DNA from: Arenicola marina
Taxonomy: Eukaryota; Annelida; Polychaeta; Arenicolidae
Length of the DNA: 64,000 nt
Assembly (NCBI GenBank): GCA_964019135.1
Contig: OZ025248.1
Coordinates: 36,077,670 to 36,141,669, forward strand
Direction: 5' to 3'
Positions 20,901-28,449 of the stretch are shown here, piece by piece (position 1 is the stretch's first letter; each line of letters starts with the position of its first letter). Under the pieces are notes generated by a model that worked only from the letters and a program-made list of their open reading frames with translations, ran no database searches and was not told the DNA's origin. A program made the translations under genes and the position numbers.

Positions 20901-23126
20901 AACGCTGAGCGGATCTCACTGTTGCAAGCGGCCTCGGACGCCCACCAGGATGGCTACAGGCGAGCCATGACCGGCAGCGGCATCGACAGACACCTCTTCT
21001 GTCTCTACGTCGTCTCCAAGTACCTGGGCATCGAGTCGCCCTTCCTGAAGGAGGTGCTCAGCGAGCCCTGGCGACTCTCCACCAGCCAGGTACCCAAGCC
21101 CTCGGCTGCCATGGTCATCTGCAAAACAAATGACCTGACACGCCAGCCTTTCTGTTTTGCTTTGGAATGTAATGTTATTCATAATCTATATATATGTGTG
21201 TGTGTGTGCTGAGAAAAAGTAGGCTTATGTTTGTTACTGTTATTAATATATACAAAATAGAAAATTTTATATTTGTCGCAAAAGTAATTTCTTTTTATTT
21301 TGGGTATCATTTATTACTTTATTATTCCTTCATCATTGTGTTAATTGTGTAAGATTGATAATGATGTTGTCATTATAGCATCTCCGTGCGAGAAGTGAGT
21401 GGCTTTGTAACGATCTCAGTGGAACATAGTGCATAGTATCTGAGCGTTGAGGCCTCCTTAAATTGTAACCCACAACCAGCCCCATCGTATCTTGTAGACT
21501 CCCCATCAACAGACCGAGAAGCTGGACTTAGCCAAGAACCCGGATCTGATCTCGGCCGGAGGTGGCTTTGGCCCGGTAAGTCATTAATCTTGAGGTCCAG
21601 GGACTGGGACCCGCCGTGTCGCCCAGGCGGCAGCAGACCAGCAGACAGCGGATTGCTCTCTAGATCCGCATTAAGGAATGAGACGACAGCGAAATATTTT
21701 GAAATTGGAAGCGTAAATTAATGTTATAATTTAATTAATTAATCTTAACGTTTAATGTCGGTGATTATTTTTGTTTCGGGCACGCCTTGTGCTGAGGCTT
21801 TTATGTTCATTGCTGGCTTTGGTTATTAGTCGCGTGACGTTTATTGTTACGGTGTTTGCATTCTCTCCCGCTAGGTGGCGGACGACGGCTACGGCGTCTC
21901 GTACATCATCGCTGGCGAAAATGTCCTCTTCTTCCACATCTCCTGCAAAAGGAACTGCAACGAGACGGTGAGACCGCGTGGTGTATGGGCCTTGATGTGA
22001 TGGATTATGGGCCCTGAAGTAATGCATTTTGGGCCTTGATGTGATGGATTATGGGCCCTGAAGTAATGGATTATGGGCTCTAGTAATGGATTATGGGCCC
22101 TGTAGTAATGCATTTTGGGCCCTGTATTGATGGATTATGGGCCCTGTAGTGGTGGATTATGGGCCCTGAAGTAATGCATTATGGACTCTGTAGTAATGGA
22201 TTATGGGCCATGTAGTAATGGATTCTGGGCGGTATAGTGATGGATTCTGGGCGGTATAGTGATGGATTCTGGGCCCTGTAGTGATGAATTATGGGCCCTG
22301 TAGTGATAGATTATGGGCCCTGTAGTGATAGATTATATGCCCTGTAGTGATGGGTGATGGGCCCTGTAGCGATGAATTATGGGCCCTGTTGTGATGGATT
22401 ATGGGCCCAGTAGTGATGGATTATGGGCCCTGTAGTGATGGATTATGGGCCCTTCTAGTGATGGATTATGGGCCCTGTAGTGATGGATTCTGAGCCCGTT
22501 AGTGATGGATTCTGAGCCCGTTAGTGATGGATTATTGGCCCTGTAGTGATGGAATATGGGCCCTGTAGTGATGGAATATGGGCCCTGTAGTGATGGATTA
22601 TGGGCCCTGTAGTGATAGATTCTGAGCCCTGTAGAGATGGATTCTGAGCCCTGTAGAGATGGATTATGGGCCCTTCTAGTGATGGATTATGGGCCCTGTA
22701 GTGATGGATTATGGGCCCTTCTAGTGATGGATTCTGAGCCCGTTAGTGATGGATTCTGAGCCCGTTAGTGATGGATTCTTGGCCCTGTAGTGATGGAATA
22801 TGGGCCCTGTAGTGATGGAATATGGGCCCTGTAGTGATGGATTATGGGCCCTGTAGTGATAGATTCTGAGCCCTGTAGAGATGGATTCTGAGCCCTGTAG
22901 AGATGGATTATGGGCCCTGTAGTGATGGATTATGGGCCCTGTAGTGATGGATTATGGGCCCTGTAGTGATAGATTCTGAGCCATGTAGAGATGGATTATA
23001 GGCCCTGTGTTTATGTTTATGTCTGTCGTTACACCCGTCCCCCTCCCCTGCCAGGACTCCCATCGCTTTGGCCGCGGCATCACCAAGGCCCTGGACGACC
23101 TGCGACAGCTGTTCACCTCGTCCTAG
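2790..23126 (+). CDS. CPT1: Carnitine O-palmitoyltransferase 1 (CPT1), spliced gene, 5'-truncated by window edge
   Basis: CPT1 moves long-chain acyl groups from CoA to carnitine at the mitochondrial outer membrane and is inhibited by malonyl-CoA. Exons (my labels), all GT-AG with matching phases: A 2790-2964, B 3379-3480, C 3988-4125, D 5229-5306, E 5887-5994, F 6460-6544, G 7037-7151, H 7438-7594, I 8087-8134, J 8765-8872, K 9150-9175, L 10947-11012 or L' 14132-14194, M 15307-15391, N 15786-15950, O 16250-16384, P 20901-21089, Q 21498-21575, R 21875-21967, S 23055-23126. With exon L they join to about 673 codons plus stop and align end to end with animal CPT1 from the second membrane segment: [19 protein letters not shown], the catalytic [36 protein letters not shown] and [16 protein letters not shown]. 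The first membrane segment and N-terminal regulatory domain are upstream of the window. Identification is by recognised family similarity; no search was run. Confidence 0.97.
3379..3480 (+). CDS. CPT1: CPT1 exon B
   Basis: 34 codons in phase 0 on both sides, acceptor TTGTTGTAG, donor gtaagt. It encodes [20 protein letters not shown] and then PKLPVPAL, the conserved SYQxSLPxLPVPA block at the start of the carnitine acyltransferase fold. Confidence 0.93.
3988..4125 (+). CDS. CPT1: CPT1 exon C
   Basis: 46 codons, phase 0. Encodes [20 protein letters not shown] to LKSWWATNY, the conserved VRPLM and KSWWATNYV blocks. Acceptor GCGCCCAG, donor gtacgt. Confidence 0.94.
4307..4368. repeat. Inverted repeat / hairpin in CPT1 intron C-D
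   Basis: The 18-nt arm CGGGGCTTAGTCGGCTAA (4307-4324) pairs with TTAGCCGACTAAGTCCCG (4351-4368) with one G:U-compatible mismatch, separated by 26 nt. Confidence 0.8.
4680..5217. repeat. 31-bp degenerate minisatellite in CPT1 intron C-D
   Basis: Repeats of tagcatggcatatctctac plus tagatggccgta, diverged, with internal duplications. The array ends about 12 bp before the acceptor of exon D. Confidence 0.9.
5229..5306 (+). CDS. CPT1: CPT1 exon D
   Basis: 26 codons, phase 0: [20 protein letters not shown] then SNYYGV, a hallmark CPT1/CPT2 segment. Acceptor TGTTACAG, donor gtgcgt. Confidence 0.94.
5887..5994 (+). CDS. CPT1: CPT1 exon E
   Basis: 36 codons, phase 0, ending REELEP. Matches the family's ARAxNxIxAxLxYRRxxxREEI block. 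Acceptor TTGGCAG, donor gtcagt. Confidence 0.93.
6121..6247. repeat. 30-bp repeat, four units, with CACGTG
   Basis: atatgatcac/gtgacgtacc motifs recur at 6141, 6171, 6201 and 6231. Three of the four units contain CACGTG (CCACGTGA or TCACGTGA). Confidence 0.85.
6460..6544 (+). CDS. CPT1: CPT1 exon F
   Basis: 85 nt, phase 0 in and phase 1 out. Encodes [20 protein letters not shown] then TRIPGVET; the PLCSxQxERxFNTxRIPG block is typical of CPT1. Acceptor CCTCCAG, donor gtaact. Confidence 0.92.
7037..7151 (+). CDS. CPT1: CPT1 exon G
   Basis: 115 nt, phase 1 in and phase 2 out. Encodes [20 protein letters not shown] then [18 protein letters not shown]; the HIVVYHxGRYFKV block is diagnostic. The polypyrimidine tract is an uninterrupted run of about 20 C (7015-7034) just before the AG. 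Donor gtgagc. Confidence 0.95.
7438..7594 (+). CDS. CPT1: CPT1 exon H
   Basis: 157 nt, phase 2 in and phase 0 out. Encodes [37 protein letters not shown] and [10 protein letters not shown], aligning with the PGExxLAALTAGDRxPWAxxR region. Donor gtgaga. Confidence 0.94.
8087..8134 (+). CDS. CPT1: CPT1 exon I
   Basis: 48-nt exon, phase 0: [16 protein letters not shown]. It follows the SLDAIEK of the previous exon as expected for CPT1 (family AAFFVTLD). Acceptor CCTCAG, donor gtgagt. Confidence 0.9.
8586..8745 (+). mobile_element. tRNA-like SINE fragment (tentative)
   Basis: A tRNA-like head with a B-box-type motif GGTTCAAACC (8633-8642) is followed by a non-tRNA tail. The A-box is poor. It sits in CPT1 intron I-J after a C-rich tract. 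It could be a diverged SINE or chance. Confidence 0.35.
8765..8872 (+). CDS. CPT1: CPT1 exon J
   Basis: 36 codons, phase 0: [20 protein letters not shown] then [16 protein letters not shown]. The [15 protein letters not shown] block is a CPT1 signature. Acceptor TCCACAG, donor gtacgt. Confidence 0.95.
9150..9175 (+). CDS. CPT1: CPT1 exon K, 26-nt microexon with the catalytic His
   Basis: Acceptor TTGTTTCAG and donor gtatgt bracket only 26 nt, phase 0 in and phase 2 out. It reads IGFNGEHS plus TG of the split Trp codon. The His (codon 9168-9170) aligns with the general-base His of carnitine acyltransferases (NAEHSWAD in mammals). It joins to exon L or L', both of which supply the G that completes Trp. 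Confidence 0.93.
9176..9789 (+). other. CPT1 intron K-L, unique AT-rich part
   Basis: Intron sequence after the catalytic microexon with no conserved frame. I see no feature other than short AT runs around 9290-9310. Confidence 0.5.
9790..10840. repeat. 29-bp minisatellite with CCACGTGG, about 35 units
   Basis: The unit is aacgctgccacgtggtccg plus gggtttatat (29 bp, e.g. 10263 to 10292). A variant reads gagccgtgtcatgtggttcg. Most units carry CACGTG inside GCCACGTGGTC, alternating with tataTAA. It ends about 110 bp before exon L. Confidence 0.95.
10947..11012 (+). CDS. CPT1: CPT1 exon L (alternative version 1 of the post-catalytic-His segment)
   Basis: Acceptor CCTTTCAG and donor gtaggc; 66 nt, phase 2 in and phase 2 out. 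Encodes [20 protein letters not shown] then LG, following GEHSW and preceding YREDGHVKG. Its 22 residues equal the mammalian length. A homologous exon with the same phases lies 3.1 kb downstream (14132-14194), so the two are probably alternatives. It lies just after a 29-bp satellite. Confidence 0.9.
11683..12715. repeat. 41-bp minisatellite, about 25 units, between the alternative CPT1 exons
   Basis: The unit contains cagtcagacctccttatagc, gaccgctcag and aggattatata. It becomes more diverged with indels after about 12000. It lies in the 3.1-kb interval between exons L and L'. Confidence 0.95.
13195..13316. repeat. 27-bp palindromic repeat, about 4 units
   Basis: catcacgtgatcatgtatga recurs at 13221, 13248 and 13275. 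Each unit includes the palindromes TCACGTGA and TGATCA, so the array can form cruciform or hairpin structure. It also lies between exons L and L'. Confidence 0.9.
13490..14100. other. Pyrimidine-rich block upstream of CPT1 exon L'
   Basis: About 600 bp very rich in C and T on the plus strand (ccccctgtttcccc, cttttttttcc, cccacccacccaccc). It leads toward the acceptor of exon L' at 14131. It may act as an extended polypyrimidine/PTB-type region; that is inference. Confidence 0.6.
14132..14194 (+). CDS. CPT1: CPT1 exon L' (alternative version 2 of the post-catalytic-His segment)
   Basis: Acceptor GCCGTAG and donor gtaact; 63 nt, phase 2 in and phase 2 out. Encodes [20 protein letters not shown] then G. 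It shares ADAPIxxHLWE with exon L and then diverges, with one residue fewer. Both splice sites are intact and the frame is open, so it does not look like a dead duplicate. Insect CPT1 genes are known to carry an alternative exon pair covering 21 residues of a substrate and malonyl-CoA binding region. Confidence 0.88.
14590..14875. repeat. 56-bp minisatellite, 5 units
   Basis: gaggaggttacccatgggtt recurs with exact 56-bp spacing (ggttaccc at 14611, 14667, 14723, 14779, 14835). Confidence 0.95.
15307..15391 (+). CDS. CPT1: CPT1 exon M
   Basis: 85 nt, phase 2 in and phase 0 out. Completes Gly and encodes [13 protein letters not shown], then [13 protein letters not shown]. Matches the family's YAEDGHCKG...PTRLQWDIP. 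Acceptor GATTTCAG, donor gtaaac. Confidence 0.94.
15786..15950 (+). CDS. CPT1: CPT1 exon N
   Basis: 55 codons, phase 0: [20 protein letters not shown] to [20 protein letters not shown]. The FGKGxxKKCxxSPDAFxQxALQLAxY block is highly conserved. Acceptor CACACAG, donor gtgagc. Confidence 0.96.
16250..16384 (+). CDS. CPT1: CPT1 exon O; its 3' end seeds the 90-bp satellite
   Basis: 45 codons, phase 0: [20 protein letters not shown] then [20 protein letters not shown]. Binding-site residues [10 protein letters not shown] and TETVRSCT are present. The residue that I align with rat CPT1A Met593, implicated in malonyl-CoA sensitivity, reads Val; this alignment is from memory. The last 34 nt and donor gtgagt (16385) are the first copy of a 90-bp tandem repeat that continues to 20440. 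Reading past the first donor meets TAG at 16448-16450. Confidence 0.95.
16351..20440. repeat. 90-bp minisatellite spanning the exon O 5' splice site, 46 donor copies
   Basis: The gacGGTGAGT (or gacAGTGAGT) donor recurs every 90 bp from 16381 to 20431 with no indel. Each unit starts with the last 34 nt of CPT1 exon O (cttcgtcaag, gctatggagg, acaggagtaa gacg), then gtgagt and about 50 nt of intron. Scattered SNVs (accggata/acctgata, ggtatg/gctatg) form higher-order patterns. ORFs on both strands, including one of over 1000 codons on the minus strand, follow from the 90-bp period. Confidence 0.98.
20655..20895. repeat. 16-bp AT-rich tandem repeat
   Basis: Repeats of ttgatatattgattct with variants inserting gatgga. 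It runs to within about 10 bp of the exon P acceptor. Confidence 0.9.
20901..21089 (+). CDS. CPT1: CPT1 exon P
   Basis: 63 codons, phase 0. Contains [20 protein letters not shown] and EPWRLSTSQ; the STS triad belongs to the acyltransferase active site. Acceptor TTTATTCAG, donor gtaccc. Confidence 0.97.
21498..21575 (+). CDS. CPT1: CPT1 exon Q
   Basis: 26 codons, phase 0: [20 protein letters not shown] then GGGFGP, the conserved GGGFGP loop near the acyl-chain pocket. Acceptor CTTGTAG, donor gtaagt. Confidence 0.95.
21875..21967 (+). CDS. CPT1: CPT1 exon R
   Basis: 31 codons, phase 0: [20 protein letters not shown] then [11 protein letters not shown]. Matches [25 protein letters not shown]. 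A 22-bp satellite begins shortly after the donor gtgaga but does not include it. Confidence 0.96.
21985..23010. repeat. 22-bp minisatellite, about 45 units, in CPT1 intron R-S
   Basis: The unit gtagtgatggattatgggcc plus ct, with variants (attctgagcc, gaatatgggc), starts about 20 bp after the exon R donor and nearly fills the last intron. Confidence 0.95.
23055..23126 (+). CDS. CPT1: CPT1 terminal coding exon S
   Basis: Encodes [20 protein letters not shown] then TSS and stop TAG (23124-23126). The DSHRFGxxxxxALxDxxxLF ending is normal for CPT1. Acceptor CCTGCCAG. Confidence 0.95.
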   Translation, partial: DSHRFGRGITKALDDLRQLFTSS

Positions 23127-23620
23127 CAGACCACGTGACCGGGGCTGGCGACTCCAGGGTAAGGGTGGCACCACCCCTTCCCACGATGCAGCGCGCGGTT
23201 TTGGAGTGGGTCGAGTCAGTGAGTCGCGCCGTGGTGAAAAACACCCAAGCGGTATCAGCTCCCGCGCTGTTCACGCTTGCTGAGTGACCACGCGCCACTC
23301 CGATCATGCTGTGTGAAACATGCGGGAGGAAAACTAACGGAAACAAGCGCAAGTTACTCACTTGAGACCTGACAAGTCCCTCCCGTTTCATACTCTGTCT
23401 AAGCCTCGTCGTGATGAGGTCTGAAGCTAAATCGTCCATCGCTATAAACTGTCGTAACCCGTTCTCAGGATGGACACGGGCGACTCGATCACGTGGGTCG
23501 CCGGCCCGTCACGTGACAACTTTGTTGAATTGCGTTATATTCATGTTAATTGTTTTATTTTTAAGGCCAAGCGAACTAGCAAGCAAGCAATGCAATAAAA
23601 AACACAACGTTCGTGTTTGT
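23127..23620 (+). other. CPT1: CPT1 3' UTR (inferred extent)
   Basis: Follows the CPT1 stop with no continuing conserved frame. A canonical AATAAA at 23594-23599 makes this about a 0.5-kb UTR. The real cleavage site is unverified. Confidence 0.6.
23594..23599 (+). terminator. CPT1: Polyadenylation signal AATAAA of CPT1
   Basis: First canonical hexamer downstream of the CPT1 stop, followed within about 25 nt by a GT/T-rich stretch (cgttcgtgtttgtt). Confidence 0.6.
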
Positions 23621-23629
23621 TAATACTTA

Positions 23630-25880
23630 AGATGTGATATCCGTTTGTACTCAAAGGGTCGCTGAGATAGTGAGACTCTCGCGCAATGTACTGTCGTTGT
23701 GTTCTCGCCATCGGGGCCGGGCAATGATTCGGAACGTTACCATGGCAACACTAACTACCCAGAACTGAAGTTGTAACGTTTTGGTCGAAGCCTATTGAAT
23801 TTGAAAATGTATAATACATCAAATTAAATTATAATGCGCTTTTGGGGACCACCAGGGGGTTGATTTTTAGGGTCGTTTCCATGACAACCACTTTGAATAG
23901 GACCACGATTGGGGTCATTGCTATGACGACGAAGTCAACCCGGACGCGGGGGATGATGACATGAGCTGGTGTCGGTGGTCCAGAGCGTGTTGCTTTGAGA
24001 GAGTTTTCCATACGTGGAACTGATTAACATTAATACCTTTTTTGGAGTTTACAACGTGTGTTCTTTGAAAGTTGCGTGTGTTACGAACATAGAGTGTTCA
24101 GCTGTTAGTAAGTACGACGTTTGTGGTTGGTTTGTTTGTAGTTAAACATATAGCGTGGGACTGATTGATCTAAATACCTGGTTGACCCCCGGGACCCATG
24201 CGTGGCCCCCCGGGGGAGCAAGAACCATGGGATAGAAAAATAGTGTTAGGGATAACAGCGTCTTCGTTAATCTTCCCAATTAAATATTATTGTCACAACG
24301 AGTTTTACCGCCTTTGAATGCTCAGTGTTTCGGGAAAAGTCCACCACAGAACTGGATCTGAGGGTTTTCTTATGTTTTTTTTTCATTGTGAAATTTAGGT
24401 GTTATTAACTTGTATCAGATCATATGGAATCTATCAACCAGTAGAAATATGGGTGAAATGAACGAAGTCCTGTTTTATCCTTGTATTGCGTGAAATCACT
24501 GAAGATTTATTTATCTTGTCCAGGGTGTCTATTTTAGCTTTAATGGTTGTCTTTCGTGCAAAGAAACAGCGGTACTTGAAGTAGTATCCAAGTCTACTAA
24601 TCAGATTCCATGATATTTTTTTTAACTTTGTGAATTCCTGTAGAATCGGCGGCAATCTTACTATGAAACGTTCTTTCGCTTTTAAAGTGTTTTTTTAAAG
24701 TATTACGTATATTGCCTTTAATATTCTTTTATCGCAGTTCCTCGCCATATTAGCAAAACAATTTATGATCTTATATATATAAATATATACATGAATATAT
24801 GTATGAAAAAAAGACGCCCCTTAAATAGTAGTCATATCGGATTCACATTCTGCAACTATCGCCACTTTTTACGTTTTTCGTTGCCTTCTAGTAAAACGGC
24901 AAATGCGTAGGTGTGATAATCATTGCTTTGAGTTCACTGTGGCACAATCTCGTTGTAATTTGTATGACGCCCAGATATTTTATTTAATTTCACTCGCACG
25001 CCCTATATGTTCTGTAAGTTATAAATTATTGCCTATATGTTACAGAAATGGCTGGATATCTATGTGGGACCTGCCTGACCGTGTCAACGGCCCCAACTTG
25101 ACTAGAGCAATATCCCTTGATAAATATGTGCGATGTGAGAGATGCATCAGCGTGTCTTGCCTGGTGGGCGATAATAGGTGTCTGGTTGATGAGGTGGAAT
25201 TTTCCCAGGAATAATTAACTGAGCGTGCGTGAAATGGTCGTGGCTGGAGTGATTGTTTGATCTGATGTTACATGAGGTTTTCACATGGCCTATAGAATCA
25301 TTCCCAAAATTGGGTTGAGTAGAGACACAGCTCTTCTGTCTTTTCGCGTGTTGTGAGGTCTACTAGCTATATATAGTTTTGACCTTTGACCCGCATGCAC
25401 CCATTCGCCGTGCGAACAACGCCTCTCCCAAAGGCCGACACGACGCCTGATCTGTACAGCGTTTGGGTGAAAACCAGTCTTGTGTGTATATACTTCGGAT
25501 AGGAAATCGTTAACGTTATTATAGGAAATACATGTATAATGGATTGGATGGAAATAAAACGTTTGGATTTGATAATGGTCTCCGTTGTGGTTACTTACAT
25601 TTACGAAGTATTCTTTGTTCCCCACGTGTATGGTTTTTGTCGAACATGGCAACGGGCTGAGACTCCCGAGCGATACATATGTCTCTAAACAACAAAATAT
25701 TCCACATTTGATTACAATATCGCGACGGAAATATTTCATACATATTTCTAAAGATCGCAATAGTATACTAATTATTTAAAGCAGTCACGGGATTTCACTC
25801 ATTACTATCGTATTTTCCCGCCAACAAGTCTCTCCACAAAAAACAACCGACTTATAAACCGAAAAACCCTGTATACAGCA
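23630..25880. other. Intergenic DNA downstream of CPT1
   Basis: AT-rich with no protein frame I recognise. A GC palindrome lies around 24186-24220 (ccccgggacc...ccccccgggg). A 103-codon frame at 24903-25214 has an acceptor-like TTACAG inside it but no recognisable family. Confidence 0.5.
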
Positions 25881-25981
25881 GCTCTCGTCATTCATCACAC
25901 ACTGCAAGCAAGGCGTCGTCTGAGGTATCTGTGCACCAGCATTTTATTGTTTAACCATGGGAAATACATCGTCTCGGCAGG
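25850..25981 (+). promoter_or_regulatory. Possible TATA promoter and short first exon (MGNTSSRQ)
   Basis: A cttataaacc TATA-like element (25851-25860) lies about 100 bp before ATG in a good context (aaccATGG, 25956). The ATG opens MGNTSSRQ, then CAG/gtttgt could be a donor (about 25980). MGNxxS is an N-myristoylation signal. No downstream exon was recognised, so this may be chance. Confidence 0.2.
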
Positions 25982-25989
25982 TTTGTATA

Positions 25990-28330
25990 TCCACTGTACA
26001 CCGAACCACGAATGTCTCATGACATGAGCACCCCCCAACGAGTATTATATGGGTAATTTTTTCTATAAAAGAAAAGAGAAGACATTTAACATTCACAACA
26101 CGCACGCGAGACAAACTATACGTGTGGAAAAATTGTCAGTCAGATCTCACATGAATGGATACGGCATTTATCTAAAGCTAATTTTAAATTTGACAGTCAT
26201 AATTGTTACAAAACCGCTACTTGCAACTACAATTTCCACGATCGTAATCCGTAATGTCTAGAATCCAAATTTTAAAGTGTTTAATATAGCTTTCCAGAAA
26301 CAAATTTTGACAACCTGATTGTGTGGTTTGCAATTATAAAATTATAGAAGGTATTTTATTTACTTTGTATTGTTTTTAGCATGGATGCAAAAGCTTCTTA
26401 CAGTTACAGAAGGCGATATCAGACCCTCTTCAGTTTTAAAATCTTACAGAGGGTATAGTGGTTCGCGGAGAAAACCTACCAGTGCATAACTACGTGATTT
26501 TATAATTTTTTAAGAGACTAATTGCTCTGCCGTGACAACATGACGCGATTTGGAAACACGTTGCAACACTACCTGATTACACATCTACAACTGTTGTTCT
26601 TACAAGTATATTATACGCTACATTGTACATTTATTCACAGTAACAGTACAAGTAATAAAAGTATATATCTGGAAATCGTGTAAGTATAATAAGGTCAAAA
26701 TATAGAGATAGCAACATCCATCCTATGGTAGCGGTACCGCTGCTAGCTGACCAGGAGTGCTATTTGAATAAAAACCGAATTAGGTCAAAGAGGCGGTTGA
26801 AATAATCCCCCATCATTGCGCGAGTTCCTACAAAGAATTTATAGAACAAATTCATACAAAGAATTTATAGAACAAATTCATACAAGTTCTTTGGTTCCTA
26901 TAAAAATACCAAGCGATATTTGAAGATACTGGGCATTTAGGACTCCTATGGCCACATAGTACCAGACCTCTCAATTTCAGCTGTTAAGTATAAAGAACTC
27001 ACATATCTCAACGATAACATCCCACATCATATACACACGCATCAAAAGTTAATATTTCAATCATTTTAACACCCATGGCGAACACGCCAGAACAAGGTTC
27101 CGCCGCTCCATTGTCTCTGACCAGGTTGTGATCGGATAAGTCATTAAGGTAAGCTATCCATAATAGCAAGGTAAAAGAACTCTGTATTTGTGATTATTTC
27201 ATGATAGTATACCCAATAACACACATTCTGGTGAATTAATAGGATACTTTACCGTCCCGTTAAAAAAATATTCTCCATTTACTAAGTATACCCCATTTCA
27301 CAAAATGATCAAAACGTGACACCTACCACGAATATGTAATTTTGCTACAATTCAGCTTAATATTAAGTCATTATCATCAGTAATAGCTCTTTGGAAAGCT
27401 TAAACCTAGTGCAATACAGGAATGATATTTAAAAATGGAAATAGTAGCCACAAAAAATAACAGAATGGTAATAATAAAGTGCAATTATGCAAAATCAGGA
27501 CAGAAATTCGAAATCACCACCTTCACAAAATTGGCTATAACTTCATCAAAAATGAAAATCTTGACACCAAATAACTTTAAAAAACTTCTAACAACATCGT
27601 TCTTGTAATAAAAATAAAGAAAAATATAGGTAGCCGTGCAAATTTCCCGAGAAACAAGTCCTGAAGCTTGAAAATGTTATTTCACAATCATTTTTTGGCG
27701 CAGCTTTTGTCACACCAATTATCAGTAATTTACGCCTTGTGTTCACATTTTAATAAATCTGTTTATATATAATGGTCTCCGATATAATTATGATTTACAC
27801 GAATGTTTTCTGAACTATTTATAGGTTTTCTCGATGCCTTTTTCTTGAATTTTCCGAATTTATTACGAAGATTCATTATCGGGGAAATACCTTGTGAATG
27901 ACGTAACCAGTTGGGGATTCCTCTTTCACTGACACCCGCCGATGTTTGTCGATGTTTACCGAGGTATTTTCTAAATCGCAGAAGCTTATTATACGATGCT
28001 CTATTTATTTTACCTATGTCACCACTTCTTTTGCTGTGTTTTATTCGTGCTTTAGCCTTTATTCGGGCTACAGCCCGCCGATGTTTGCCGATGTTTACCG
28101 AGGTCTGCTCAAAATTGCCGAGGCTTATTATGGGTAGCTTACCTTAAAACATCGCCGACTGTACATCGAGAAGTTAAAAAACTTCTCAGCGTCAAATCTC
28201 GCTCGGTACGCAATGTCATATTCAGGCCCTATTTACACCTTCCCATTTCATAATCTGTGCCACACAGGAGGTAGACCTTCCCTGCCATATAAATCGTAAA
28301 GCGCAGATATCCCTTAAACACATGGAAAAG
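25990..28330. other. Intergenic AT-rich DNA
   Basis: No gene is supported. A 26-bp direct duplication lies at about 26835-26882 (caaagaatttatagaacaaa ttcata). A diverged direct duplication of about 130 bp lies at 27930-28140 (ccgatgtttgtcgatgttta ccgaggt, then ccgatgtttgccgatgttta ccgaggt). Confidence 0.6.
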
Positions 28331-28350
28331 TGAGCATCAAAGATAAAGTA

Positions 28351-28438
28351 TGACGTCATCACAACGTGACTTCGCGTGACGAATCAAATATGACGTCATC
28401 GCACTGCGCGCAAACGCGGCGGATAAAATATGACGTCA
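28351..28438. promoter_or_regulatory. Three perfect CRE palindromes at 40-bp spacing
   Basis: TGACGTCA occurs at 28351-28358, 28391-28398 and 28431-28438, each preceded by an A/T stretch ending in AT or GTA. This is the CREB/ATF consensus. The location is intergenic between the convergent genes. Possible degenerate 40-bp repeat, enhancer or promoter. Confidence 0.5.
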
Positions 28439-28449
28439 CAACACAGTGA

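Noticed and set aside
24903..25214. 103-codon cysteine-containing ORF
   Set aside because: No recognised family or supporting exon structure, in AT-rich intergenic DNA.
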